A model generated the notes under the pieces. It had not been told where the DNA came from. It did no database searches and saw nothing but the letters and a program-made list of their open reading frames with translations. Both the position numbers and the translations under genes were made by a program. Of a stretch of 64,000 nt of DNA, positions 42,000 through 50,642 are shown in pieces; the first letter of the stretch is position 1, and the number at the start of each line of letters is the position of its first letter. This stretch comes from Bdellovibrionota bacterium (GTDB taxonomy: Bacteria; Bdellovibrionota; Bdellovibrionia; Bdellovibrionales; JAMPXM01). The DNA is taken from the NCBI GenBank assembly GCA_963170185.1, contig CAUJGS010000040.1:1-64000 (forward strand), in the 5' to 3' direction.

Positions 42000-43007
42000 A
42001 TGCTATCAAGAAACCGCACTCGCAGTCGTCGCAATCTCATCCTTCTTGGCTTGAGTTCCATCGCCATCGTTCTCTCGCAACTGGCATCGGCCTCTCCACT
42101 CATTATCGCGGACTCCGCCGCCACTGATCGCGCCGCTCGCCGAATCCGCACAAACGTGGCGCAAGACGGCTTAAAGCCGATTACGACCAAAGAAGAAACC
42201 GCACAAGAGGCGGGAGCCGAGGTTCTGTTTGTGAAAGGCGCTTCCGGTGGAGAGGGCGAAAGCCTGGTCGTCGAAACAGGTGAAACATTGCCGTCTCAGC
42301 TTCGGCCGGTTGTCACGAAGCAACAAGCCCCCGGGATTCGCGAGCCAGCGGCTGACAGCAAAGCTCCCCTCGTAAAACCGCTGGAACCCAAAGCAAGCCC
42401 GAAACTTCCCAACGCGGATCAGGCACAAAAATTCTTAGAAAATGGAAACCGTCGTTACGTGAATCAAACATTTCGCAAAGACGGACGCCTTCCGGCAGAT
42501 CGCGCAAAGTCGGCGACGGCTGACGCTCCCCACGCGATTGTGCTTTCGTGTTCCGATTCACGTGTGCCGCCAGAGATGGTCTTCGATCAAGGCGTCGGCG
42601 AAATCTCGGTGATTCGCACCATGGGAACGACAATCGATTCCGCCGTGATCGCGAGCCTCGAGCATATCGTTCAAAAAAGCGATACCAGTTTGATCGTCGT
42701 ACTCGGCCACACCAGCTGCAGCGCCGTGGAAACCGCACTCAAGCACGATCCCAATCAATCTGTCGGTAGTCCCGCTCTTGATCAAGCGATCGCGGACATT
42801 CGACCGCGCGTGCTCTCTCGCGTGCCAGCCAACGAGCATGCAGGCCACTCGAAGGGTTTTGAAATCGAAGCTTCGACAAACGCGCAAGCCGTGGCGAGCG
42901 ACCTGCTTAAACAATCCGAGATTCTTCGCGAACGAGTCAAAGCAGGAGCCCTGCGTATCACGCCCGCTCTTTACAATATCGAATCTGGCATCGTGAAATT
43001 CTACTGA
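42000..43007 (+). CDS. Periplasmic beta-carbonic anhydrase
   Basis: 335 residues. The N-terminus is an Arg-rich n-region plus hydrophobic core (LILLGLSSIAIVLSQLASAS), a signal peptide. A 100-residue low-complexity linker follows, and the catalytic domain starts near residue 138. Zinc ligands and the Asp-Arg dyad are present: CSDSRVPPE (Cys184, Asp186, Arg188) and LGHTSCSAV (His237, Cys240). The loop that normally reads RNAGN is VIRTMGTT, a deviation near the active site. It interconverts CO2 and bicarbonate in the periplasm. It ends convergent to, and overlapping by 7 bases, a small periplasmic-protein gene. Confidence 0.87.
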   Translation: MLSRNRTRSRRNLILLGLSSIAIVLSQLASASPLIIADSAATDRAARRIRTNVAQDGLKPITTKEETAQEAGAEVLFVKGASGGEGESLVVETGETLPSQLRPVVTKQQAPGIREPAADSKAPLVKPLEPKASPKLPNADQAQKFLENGNRRYVNQTFRKDGRLPADRAKSATADAPHAIVLSCSDSRVPPEMVFDQGVGEISVIRTMGTTIDSAVIASLEHIVQKSDTSLIVVLGHTSCSAVETALKHDPNQSVGSPALDQAIADIRPRVLSRVPANEHAGHSKGFEIEASTNAQAVASDLLKQSEILRERVKAGALRITPALYNIESGIVKFY

Positions 43008-43453
43008 AGTCGAACTTTGACGACCCGAACACCGAGCTTGGTTTCAACAGCTCGGGCCGCCTTCGCGCCGGAAACTGTTTCCATTTGTGTGTTCGTGATC
43101 ACACCGTAGTCACCCAAACGAACAAGAAGCTTTCCGGACTCTTCGAGTTTTTGACTGCGAATGCGTGTTTCGACTTCCGCCACTTCGGCATCAAGCATGG
43201 TCGCACGCGCTTCGATCACAAATCGTTCGCCACTTGTACCAGCTCGCAAGGCCTTCGTTTGCCCTTCGCCGATCTTCACCCAATTCGGATTTCCCGCCTC
43301 AAGCACGACCCGGCTCTTCACAAACGCACCTGAGTGCGTCACCTGCGACTCCAGCATCAGGCTTTCCTTGGGACCACGCGAAGGAATAGCCGCCGCCGCG
43401 GTGTGCGCTACAAAAAGTCCCGTGATGCCGATCAATGCTGCGATAAAACGCAT
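43001..43453 (-). CDS. Small periplasmic protein of unknown function
   Basis: 150 residues, start behind GGGGGAAG. The signal peptide MRFIAALIGITGLFVAHTAAA is followed by a beta-rich body (LMLESQVTHSGAFVKSRVVL, RFVIEARATMLDAEVAEVET). The body contains no Cys. I recognise no family. Convergent with the carbonic anhydrase gene. Confidence 0.65.
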   Translation of the reverse strand: MRFIAALIGITGLFVAHTAAAAIPSRGPKESLMLESQVTHSGAFVKSRVVLEAGNPNWVKIGEGQTKALRAGTSGERFVIEARATMLDAEVAEVETRIRSQKLEESGKLLVRLGDYGVITNTQMETVSGAKAARAVETKLGVRVVKVRLQ

Positions 43454-43606
43454 GGCTAAGCTTCCCCCGTCTGGCCGATTTGACGGCCATCAGATCAAAG
43501 AGTTTTCCGGCTTTCAAGTCTCGAAACGAGGCGCCGGCGTTTAGGTTTTCCAGACCGGCCAAAAGAATACGTGCAATAAAACGAACGGTCGTGCTAATTT
43601 TAAGGC

Positions 43607-44296
43607 ATGATGACCCTGAGTTACCCCGCAAAAGGGAAACAGACTCGCAAACAGATTCTCGATGCCGCTCTGATCGTGGCCTCCAGAGAGGGCTTGGGCG
43701 GTCTTACCATCGGCGAACTCGCAAAAACCGTGGGTATGTCAAAGAGCGGGCTGTTCGCGCACTTTCGCACCAAAGACGCTTTGGAACTCGCCGTGCTCGA
43801 AGCCGCCGTCGACCGCTTTGTTGCGGCGGTGATTCACCCGGCTTTCCAAAAACCTCGCGGCGAACCGCGCATTCTCGCTCTTGTCGAAAACTGGGTGAAG
43901 TTCCTCGACGGCTCCGATTCGTTGCCCGGAGGCAGCGTTTTGATCTCAGCTTCCGTGGAACTCGATGATCGTCCAGGTCCCGCCCGTGATTTCGTCCAGA
44001 CGGCACAAAGAGATTTGATCACAAATATCGAGAAATCCGCGAGAATAGCCGTGGACGTTGGCCACTTCCGTGAGGACCTCGACTGCGATCAGTTCGCGTG
44101 GTCGCTCTACTCATTCGTCCTTGGATATCATCATTTCTCGCGAATGTTGAACGATCCAAAAGCGGAGTGGCACTTGATGCAATCCGTGCGCGGACTCTTA
44201 AATGTCGCGCGCCGACGCACCGAGGGCGCTGGCGAAAAGTCGAAACGAAATAAGAAAGAAGAAACAAAAACCAAGAACCGTCGCAAGAAGACGTAA
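43607..44296 (+). CDS. TetR/AcrR-family regulator
   Basis: 229 residues. The N-terminal DNA-binding domain is standard: KQTRKQILDAALIVASREGL, then LTIGELAKTVGMSKSGLFAHF. The ligand domain (WVKFLDGSDSLPGGSVLISA, DQFAWSLYSFVLGYHHFSRM) is typical TetR. The C-terminus is a strongly basic tail (RRRTEGAGEKSKRNKKEETK). It ends 18 bases upstream of fadE and is therefore likely a fatty-acid-responsive repressor of it (inference, like FadR/PsrA-type TetR regulators). ATG 43607 and ATG 43610 are both possible starts. Confidence 0.88.
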   Translation: MMTLSYPAKGKQTRKQILDAALIVASREGLGGLTIGELAKTVGMSKSGLFAHFRTKDALELAVLEAAVDRFVAAVIHPAFQKPRGEPRILALVENWVKFLDGSDSLPGGSVLISASVELDDRPGPARDFVQTAQRDLITNIEKSARIAVDVGHFREDLDCDQFAWSLYSFVLGYHHFSRMLNDPKAEWHLMQSVRGLLNVARRRTEGAGEKSKRNKKEETKTKNRRKKT

Positions 44297-44314
44297 GACA
44301 TCAGGGGGATTCAA

Positions 44315-46837
44315 GTGGGTTCTATACATGGACTGTTTATCGATGCTGGTGGAGGTGCCGCGCTCGCGGGCCTCTCGACCGGAATTTGGGCGGCGATTTT
44401 TGCCGCACTAGTGGTTGTGTTCGGCTACGTCGGTGTGCCGTTCTTCGTGTGGACGGTTCTCATCGCACTGGCACTTGTCGGATTCGGAGCGCCGATTCCC
44501 GTGATCGCGGTCGGAGCGGTTTTGCTTCTGATCTTCAACGTCCCTCCCATCCGTCGTGTGGTTGTATCGGGCCTCGTGATGAAGATCTTAAAAGGCATCA
44601 TGCCCGCGATCTCCGACACCGAGCGCATCGCCCTGGAAGCTGGTACAGTTGGCGCCGAAGGTGAGCTCTTCAGCGGAAGCCCGAACTTCAAAAAGCTGAT
44701 GGAAGAGCCGTATCCCGATCTCACGGCAGAAGAAAAAGCCTTCCTCAATGGTCCGGTCGAAAAGCTTTGCGAAGCCATCGACGACTGGGAAATCTGGGAA
44801 GAGCGCGACATTCCTCAAGCCGCATGGGACATCATCAAAAAAGAAAAGTTCCTCGGCATGATCATTCCAAAAGAGTACGGTGGACTCGGCTTCTCCGCGC
44901 TCGCGCACTCTGAAGTCATCAAGAAGGTTTCGTCTCGCTCGGTTCCGGCGTGTATCAGCATCATGGTTCCAAACTCACTTGGACCAGCCGAACTCCTCGT
45001 TCACTACGGAACAGAAGAACAGAAAAAGAAAATGCTCCCTCGCCTCGCAAATGGCGAAGAGATTCCATGTTTCGCTCTCACCGAGCCAGGCGCGGGATCA
45101 GACGCGGGCTCACTAACAGCGGAAGGCGTGCTCTTTAAAGGCGACGACGGCAAGCTGTACATGAAGCTCAACTGGAACAAGCGCTACATCACGCTCGCGG
45201 CGATTTCGACCATCCTCGGTCTCGCGTTCCGCCTGAAAGATCCTCAAAATCTTCTCGGCAAAGGCGAAGACCTCGGCATCACGGCGGCACTCATTCCAAC
45301 AAAAACTCCTGGAGTTGTCGTTGGTCGCAGACACGATCCGCTTGGCACACCGTTTTACAACTGTCCAACTCAAGGCAAGGACGTCGTCGTTTCCGTCGAC
45401 ACCATTGTCGGTGGCATCGAAGGTGCCGGTCGTGGTTGGTTGATGCTGATGGAGTGTTTGGCCGCTGGTCGCGGGATCTCGCTTCCCGCGCAGTCCGCAG
45501 GCGGTACAGCGACCGTCACACGAGTCGTCAGCTCCTACGCCTCGATCCGCAAACAGTTCGGTTTCCCAATCGGCATGATGGAAGGCGTGGAAGAACCCAT
45601 CGCCAGAATCGCCGGCTTCAACTACATGATCGAAGCCATGCGTAAGTACACGCTCGGCGCTCTCGACAAAGGCATCAAGCCAGCCGTTACGACAGCGATG
45701 GCAAAATACAACGCGACCGAAATCGGCCGCAAAGTCATCAATGATGGCATGGACGTGGTCGGTGGTTCGGGGATCTCTCTCGGACCTAAGAACTTGCTCG
45801 GCCATCTCTACATCGCAACTCCAATCGGTATCACGGTTGAAGGTGCGAACATCATGACTCGTACGCTGATCATTTTCGGTCAGGGTGCGATGCGCGCTCA
45901 CCCGTTTGCCTTCAAAGAAGTCGACGCCATCGGACGCGGCGACCTCGTGACATTCGATGCCGCCTTCTGGGGTCACATCGGACACATCACAAAGAACCTC
46001 TTCCGCGCGGTTGTTCTGTCTTGGACACGCGGCCTTGTATCCTTGAGCCCGGTCGGCGGTTCAACAGCTCGCTACTACCGCAAGCTTTCTTGGGCTTCGG
46101 CGACGTTTGCGATCATGTCCGACATCGCGATGGGCTCGCTCGGTGGATCACTAAAGAGTAAGCAGATGATCACTGGTCGTTTCGCCGACATCCTTTCTTG
46201 GATGTACATCGGAACGTCGGTACTCCGTCGTTACGAAGCCGAAGGCCGTCGCAAAGAAGATCTTCCTTTTGTCCACTACACGATGAACCACGCGCTTTAC
46301 GAAATCCAAAAAGCGTTCGACGGAATCTTTGCGAACCTCACGGTTCCCGGGCTTTCGTGGTTCTTCCGCTATGTCGTACGCGTTTGGTCGAACGTGAATG
46401 CACTGGCGGGCGAGGCCGATGACCGTCACGTCCATAAGATCGCTTCGATGATCTTGGCCGACTCCGAGGTACGCATCCGTCACACCGACGGCATCTATAT
46501 TCCGCAAAACTCCGTCGAACAGATGGGGAAACTGGAAGAGACCTTCAAGGTCGTCAAACGTGCGGAAGTCATCGAACGCAAGATGCGCAAAGCCGTACGC
46601 GATCGTCAGATTCCGAAAGCCAAGGGCCGCGCTCTTATCGAGTCGGCGATGGCCAAGGGCATTATCACCAAAGAGGAGTATCAAGACGTGATTCGCGCCG
46701 ACGAGCTTCGCACCGAGGCCATCCAGGTCGATTCGTTCACGCAAGAGGAATACTTGGGCCACGCCTCCAAAGGCACTGCTCGCCTAGCGAAATCCGGCGG
46801 CGGTTCGGCAGGCTTCGCAAGCGCGATCAACAAGTAA
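44315..46837 (+). CDS. fadE: Membrane-anchored acyl-CoA dehydrogenase FadE
   Basis: 840 residues from GTG 44315, preceded by AGGGGG with 7-base spacing; E. coli FadE has 814. Two or three N-terminal hydrophobic segments (IWAAIFAALVVVFGYVGVPF, FVWTVLIALALVGFGAPIPV) anchor it in the membrane. The catalytic domain follows: MIIPKEYGGLGFSALAHSE, CFALTEPGAGSDAGSLTAEG (FAD/substrate region) and GMDVVGGSGISLGPKNLLG. It performs the first oxidation of fatty acid beta-oxidation, forming trans-2-enoyl-CoA. It is paired with the TetR regulator and closed by a strong terminator. Confidence 0.93.
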   Translation: MGSIHGLFIDAGGGAALAGLSTGIWAAIFAALVVVFGYVGVPFFVWTVLIALALVGFGAPIPVIAVGAVLLLIFNVPPIRRVVVSGLVMKILKGIMPAISDTERIALEAGTVGAEGELFSGSPNFKKLMEEPYPDLTAEEKAFLNGPVEKLCEAIDDWEIWEERDIPQAAWDIIKKEKFLGMIIPKEYGGLGFSALAHSEVIKKVSSRSVPACISIMVPNSLGPAELLVHYGTEEQKKKMLPRLANGEEIPCFALTEPGAGSDAGSLTAEGVLFKGDDGKLYMKLNWNKRYITLAAISTILGLAFRLKDPQNLLGKGEDLGITAALIPTKTPGVVVGRRHDPLGTPFYNCPTQGKDVVVSVDTIVGGIEGAGRGWLMLMECLAAGRGISLPAQSAGGTATVTRVVSSYASIRKQFGFPIGMMEGVEEPIARIAGFNYMIEAMRKYTLGALDKGIKPAVTTAMAKYNATEIGRKVINDGMDVVGGSGISLGPKNLLGHLYIATPIGITVEGANIMTRTLIIFGQGAMRAHPFAFKEVDAIGRGDLVTFDAAFWGHIGHITKNLFRAVVLSWTRGLVSLSPVGGSTARYYRKLSWASATFAIMSDIAMGSLGGSLKSKQMITGRFADILSWMYIGTSVLRRYEAEGRRKEDLPFVHYTMNHALYEIQKAFDGIFANLTVPGLSWFFRYVVRVWSNVNALAGEADDRHVHKIASMILADSEVRIRHTDGIYIPQNSVEQMGKLEETFKVVKRAEVIERKMRKAVRDRQIPKAKGRALIESAMAKGIITKEEYQDVIRADELRTEAIQVDSFTQEEYLGHASKGTARLAKSGGGSAGFASAINK

Positions 46838-46883
46838 CCCTGTGGCAAGAGCCCTTTCCAGGCTCGGGCCGATCTGAAAAAGC

Positions 46884-46914
46884 AAAAGCCCAGGACCTAA
46901 AATCCTGGGCTTTT
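46884..46914 (+). terminator. Intrinsic terminator after fadE
   Basis: AAAAGCCCAGGA and TCCTGGGCTTTT pair perfectly over 12 bases around a 7-base loop, with the T-run forming the descending arm. The A-run on the left makes it bidirectional, so it can also serve the convergent SH3-like protein gene. Confidence 0.9.
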
Positions 46915-46958
46915 TCATGCCCGCATTACGCGGTGCAAATCAGAAAACAAGGAGGTAC

Positions 46959-47816
46959 CTAGAAGCAGCTGCGGGAGAGATAGGCGGCTTGGCCTGATTT
47001 GCTGTAGACCTTCCAGTAGCTATTGTCGCCGGCATCTTCAACCCAAAGTTTTCGACTAGCCTTGGTTTGCCCAATGGAGTCACCGGCACCAGGCGCCGAC
47101 TCCATCGCGCAATCACGAGACGTCGTGACATACTGGCCACCAGCGTATTTGATGCTCGCGACTTTGCGGGACTTCTTACCGGCCTTGTCCGCCGACTTCT
47201 TTTTCGAAGACTTCTTCGCGTCGCCAACTTTTTTGCCTTTGGATTTTTCAGACTTAGAAGCCGTCTTCGTCGCCTTGGCGGATTTATTCTTAGCCGTCTT
47301 TTTGTCCGACTTAACAGCTTTCGAAGTTTTCGCCGCCTTCGCCGCGACAGACTTTTTCGCAGCCTTTTCCACTTTCTTCACCGGCTTTTCAGGAACAGCC
47401 TGAGTTTCCGCAACCGGAACTACAGGCGCATCCTGCATCGTCGATTCAACCTGTGGTGCCGTCGTGTCGATCACATTCGGAGTTCCCGCGTCGGCTGTAC
47501 CAGATTTACCGGCGTTGAAATCCGCGTCGAAATCCAGGCCCACACCCGAATCCGATCCCACCGATGGCTCGGAGCTTGTCGCTCCAAAAGCCGCGCCGTC
47601 CGCAGGTGTTTCCACTGGCGTTGGTTTTTCGAAATCACCTTCACCCTCGTCGATAAACACATCGGCCGCGAAAACATTGTTCGACGTCCAAGCATTGAAC
47701 ACCGTCGCCACGGTAAGTGCCGCAATCGCCGCCAGTAGCCAACGAACAAAAAGATGTCGCAAGGACTTCTCTAGGTTGGGTGTCGATCCAGGTGCCGATC
47801 CATGGGATTCACTCAT
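46959..47816 (-). CDS. Lys/Ala-rich envelope protein with C-terminal SH3-like domain
   Basis: The start at ATG 47816 follows AGGAG with 6 bases, 12 codons inside the track ORF; 285 residues. One transmembrane helix near residue 30 (LFVRWLLAAIAALTVATVF) leaves a short cytoplasmic N-terminus. An acidic Asp/Glu/Pro linker follows, then about 85 residues of histone-H1-like Lys/Ala/Ser/Thr repeats (KKVEKAAKKSVAAKAAKTSK). The final 60 residues (QYVTTSRDCAMES, LWVEDAGDNSYWKVYSKSG, YLSRSCF) look like a bacterial SH3-type fold with a Cys pair. The basic region could bind peptidoglycan, LPS or DNA in the periplasm; function is unknown. Confidence 0.75.
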   Translation of the reverse strand: MSESHGSAPGSTPNLEKSLRHLFVRWLLAAIAALTVATVFNAWTSNNVFAADVFIDEGEGDFEKPTPVETPADGAAFGATSSEPSVGSDSGVGLDFDADFNAGKSGTADAGTPNVIDTTAPQVESTMQDAPVVPVAETQAVPEKPVKKVEKAAKKSVAAKAAKTSKAVKSDKKTAKNKSAKATKTASKSEKSKGKKVGDAKKSSKKKSADKAGKKSRKVASIKYAGGQYVTTSRDCAMESAPGAGDSIGQTKASRKLWVEDAGDNSYWKVYSKSGQAAYLSRSCF

Positions 47817-47933
47817 GTTTACTCCTCGGAAACTCATCTCTCCAAAAAACATTCCCTAGGAGTTATCGGCTTGAATTTGCTTCGAAATGAGAGCCCTCGG
47901 CCTCAGTCGAGAAAGGACTCGGCTTCGGTCTGG

Positions 47934-48644
47934 TCAGTTTGGAATTTCGGCAAACCACGCTCGTCTTTGAATCGCCGATTGGCGGTAACGAACATAATGT
48001 GAGGGTTTATCGATTCTCAGTTTTCGCGGGTTCGGCAAAACCGCGATGATCAACGCCGCCTCACTCGAAGTGAGCTTGCTTGCGGGTTTTTTAAAGAACT
48101 TCTGGGCAGCCGCCTCGACGCCATAGACACCATTCCCGAACTCGATGACGTTGAGATAGACCTCAAGAATTCGCTTCTTCGACCAAAACATCTCGATCCA
48201 AACCGTGAACCAAGCCTCAAGCCCTTTTCGAAGCCAGTTTCTGCTGGGCCATAAAAACACATTCTTCGCGGTCTGTTGCGTGATCGTGCTTGCGCCACGA
48301 ATACGGCCTTTTCCTCGCTTCTCAACACGACGGTTGGCCTCCATGGCCTTCTGAATCGCATCGAAATCAAACCCGCTATGCTCAGCGAAGCGAAAATCTT
48401 CCGAGGCGATCGCCGACCTCACCACGTGCGGCGAAATCTGGTCGAGGCTCACCCAGGTTTTATCAAAGCGCGGACGTTCACCTGAAAGCACAGCTTGCGT
48501 GGCGCGGATTCCCGCCAAAGGCGTGATCAACACCGGCAGGACCGAGAACAGCAATACCGAAACAATCGAGGCCAATGCTCCAAAACAAGCCACTCGAAGA
48601 GCCCGGCGAAGCATATTCTTAAAAAGAGACCCAAACGACCGCAT
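47934..48644 (-). CDS. mtgA: Monofunctional peptidoglycan transglycosylase MtgA
   Basis: 236 residues: one N-terminal helix (VSVLLFSVLPVLITPL) and a GT51 domain. The catalytic Glu is in AIASEDFRFAEHSGFD, and further GT51 motifs are RGASTITQQTAKNVFLW, KRILEVYLNVIEFGNGVYG and SSEAALIIAVLPNPR. No transpeptidase domain follows, so it is the monofunctional type. It polymerises lipid II into glycan strands on the periplasmic side of the inner membrane. It is divergent to the 610-residue membrane-protein gene. Confidence 0.92.
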   Translation of the reverse strand: MRSFGSLFKNMLRRALRVACFGALASIVSVLLFSVLPVLITPLAGIRATQAVLSGERPRFDKTWVSLDQISPHVVRSAIASEDFRFAEHSGFDFDAIQKAMEANRRVEKRGKGRIRGASTITQQTAKNVFLWPSRNWLRKGLEAWFTVWIEMFWSKKRILEVYLNVIEFGNGVYGVEAAAQKFFKKPASKLTSSEAALIIAVLPNPRKLRIDKPSHYVRYRQSAIQRRAWFAEIPN

Positions 48645-48720
48645 AAGCAGCCGATTTTAAAGGCATGGCTCATTGCGCGCCAGTACGCCGTCTTCCCTTG
48701 GTTTTCGCTACTAGAGCGGC

Positions 48721-48748
48721 TTCCCTGTCTCGCAGGTTTTACAGGGAA
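48721..48748 (+). promoter_or_regulatory. Competing hairpins upstream of the 610-residue protein gene
   Basis: TTCCCTGT/ACAGGGAA is a perfect 8-base stem with a 12-base loop. Its right arm can instead pair with TTCCCT near 48756-48761 (AGGGAA/TTCCCT). The two structures are mutually exclusive, an arrangement seen in attenuators, and they lie in the 160-base divergent gap with mtgA. No leader peptide or T-run is evident, so a regulatory role is only a possibility. Confidence 0.3.
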
Positions 48749-48804
48749 ACTGAGAATTCCCTTGGAAGCCCACCCATTCAATCTTACCCTGATAGAATTC
48801 TGGC

Positions 48805-50637
48805 TTGACGCCAGGAGAGTCTAGCAAAGGAAAGAAACGCGAGACCGTGAAACTAACGCTCCGACCAGGCCCATCTGTCATAGCGATCCTGACCAAGTCC
48901 GCCGAGGCGCTCAACCCTCGTCGTCTCTTTCGTCAAACCGCTGTGGGAACCGGTTCAGCCGCCAAAACGGTCATGCAGGTTTCGCGACACGATCACCACA
49001 ATCTCGAGATAAAATCGGTCGTCGAGTTCGCGCGTGAGCCGCAGAAAATCACCACCGAAGTTTTTCTTTATTTCCCCAAGAGCTTTGAAATCGGCCTTGT
49101 TGGCAAAAACGAAATGGCCAAGGACTTTCGCACAAGACTAAGACTTTCGATGCCGACTCAGCACGGTTTCGAAGATGAAAACTTCATGACAGCGCTGTCT
49201 TATCTCAAACAAGCCAACTCTCGATTTGAACTCGAGACCTTGGCCAGCACGGCAATGGGAGTCGAAGTCCCTTCCGATCTGCGAGAAGGGGTGCTCGAAG
49301 CTTCAAAAGATCTGGCGGCCATCGTCGCCGAACGGCTAAAACGCTTTTCTCACGAACATGGCCGCGAATTTTTCGTCTCACAAAGCCTGCTCTCAACGCC
49401 GACGAGTCGCTCAAACGGCTTCGATCTGCTCGCGAAGAACCTGCAAGCCGTTCGTCGCAAAGTCGAACTCATGCGAGACGCGATGCGATCTCGCAGCGAA
49501 GAAGGTCGACAGCTCAATAGCCTGCTCGACGAGTACACGAGTCAGCTCTACGTGCAGTACCTCGGCGCCGTTCACGTCGAACTCCAGCGCTTCGAAAGCG
49601 AGCTTCGCACCCAGTCCGATGACCCTGATCTTGAACTCAACACAGAAAACGGCTCGACCGTCGACGGCCACGCCGGTTGCGAAGCGTCCAGGCTGCGTGT
49701 TCGACAACTGCTTCTCGCCCTTCAAGAAGATGAAGCCGTGTATCGCAAAACCAAGTGTTGGTCTTTTGATTCCGAAACCGAGCTCGAGCGTGAGCGACAT
49801 CTCATGCGGCTTAGCCAGCTAAAAAAGTTTTTCCAAAGCAAAACCTTTGTCGACGTCGCAAAAACTCAAGCGGCCCAAAGACTCAGTGAATCCACCGCAC
49901 TTGTCGGAACGGCAATTGCCGCCATCACGGCGGCAACACTCGAACAGTTTGGACGAAAAAACGTCGCTACACTGGCGTCGCAAGGTCTGATGGTCGTTGG
50001 ACTCGGTGTCATTCTCTATGTTCTTCGCGACCGCATGAAAGACTGGGCGCGCCACAAGCTGCAAGAAAAAGCGATGGTTCTGATTCCCGATTTCGAAACC
50101 ATACTCGTCGCGGGAAAAAAACGTTTCGGTTTAAGTCGAGAATGGCTGCACATTCTCCCTTCCAAATCTGTGGAGGCTGAAGTCACCGAGGCACGACACA
50201 CGGATGCGGTCGTCGAACGCAGTCTTCGTCTGCCCGAGGACGTTCTTTACCTAAGACGTGTCTTCTTCTTGGATGCGGGCTTCGACGCCGCCGATCAGAC
50301 TCGCTCACTCCACGAAAATGTGCGCCTCAATCTTGATCGCCATTTAAAGTTTATGGACGATCCGTTTAAAGACCTCACGGATCTGGAAGCCGACGGGCGC
50401 TTCGTGCTTTCACGCTCGCATCGGGTTTATCACTTTCACATGGTCACACGCACGACCTTGCTGACCGGCCCCTACGCGCGCCCTTCACGCCTTCGTGTTT
50501 GGAAACACGCCGTGATGGCCATTCTCGGAATGAAGCCCAAGCTTCCACCACCCGATCGCACGGAAATCGGCACCCATCGTGTGGTGCTCGACAAGTCTGG
50601 CATCGTGCGCGTCGAATCATGTTCGAATATGCCGTAG
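48805..50637 (+). CDS. Membrane protein of unknown function (610 residues)
   Basis: The frame opens at TTG 48805; GTG 48847 is an alternative, and neither has a strong ribosome-binding site. There is no signal peptide. Residues 1-350 are mostly helical and charged, with KVELMRDAMRSRSEEGRQLN and LDEYTSQLYVQYLGAVHVEL suggesting long or coiled helices. About residue 365-415 lies a hydrophobic pair (TALVGTAIAAITAATLEQFG, LASQGLMVVGLGVILYVL) that could form a membrane hairpin. The remaining 190 residues are soluble, with beta-type segments. I recognise no family. It ends 5 bases before the convergent phosphatase gene. Confidence 0.7.
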   Translation: MTPGESSKGKKRETVKLTLRPGPSVIAILTKSAEALNPRRLFRQTAVGTGSAAKTVMQVSRHDHHNLEIKSVVEFAREPQKITTEVFLYFPKSFEIGLVGKNEMAKDFRTRLRLSMPTQHGFEDENFMTALSYLKQANSRFELETLASTAMGVEVPSDLREGVLEASKDLAAIVAERLKRFSHEHGREFFVSQSLLSTPTSRSNGFDLLAKNLQAVRRKVELMRDAMRSRSEEGRQLNSLLDEYTSQLYVQYLGAVHVELQRFESELRTQSDDPDLELNTENGSTVDGHAGCEASRLRVRQLLLALQEDEAVYRKTKCWSFDSETELERERHLMRLSQLKKFFQSKTFVDVAKTQAAQRLSESTALVGTAIAAITAATLEQFGRKNVATLASQGLMVVGLGVILYVLRDRMKDWARHKLQEKAMVLIPDFETILVAGKKRFGLSREWLHILPSKSVEAEVTEARHTDAVVERSLRLPEDVLYLRRVFFLDAGFDAADQTRSLHENVRLNLDRHLKFMDDPFKDLTDLEADGRFVLSRSHRVYHFHMVTRTTLLTGPYARPSRLRVWKHAVMAILGMKPKLPPPDRTEIGTHRVVLDKSGIVRVESCSNMP

Positions 50638-50642
50638 GTCTG

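Noticed and set aside
43454-43606. ACGAACGGTCGT as a TetR operator
   Set aside because: Symmetry is only four bases per arm, too weak to support.
45113-45985. 290-residue minus-strand ORF
   Set aside because: Shadow of fadE, rich in His/Asp/Arg with no recognisable motif.
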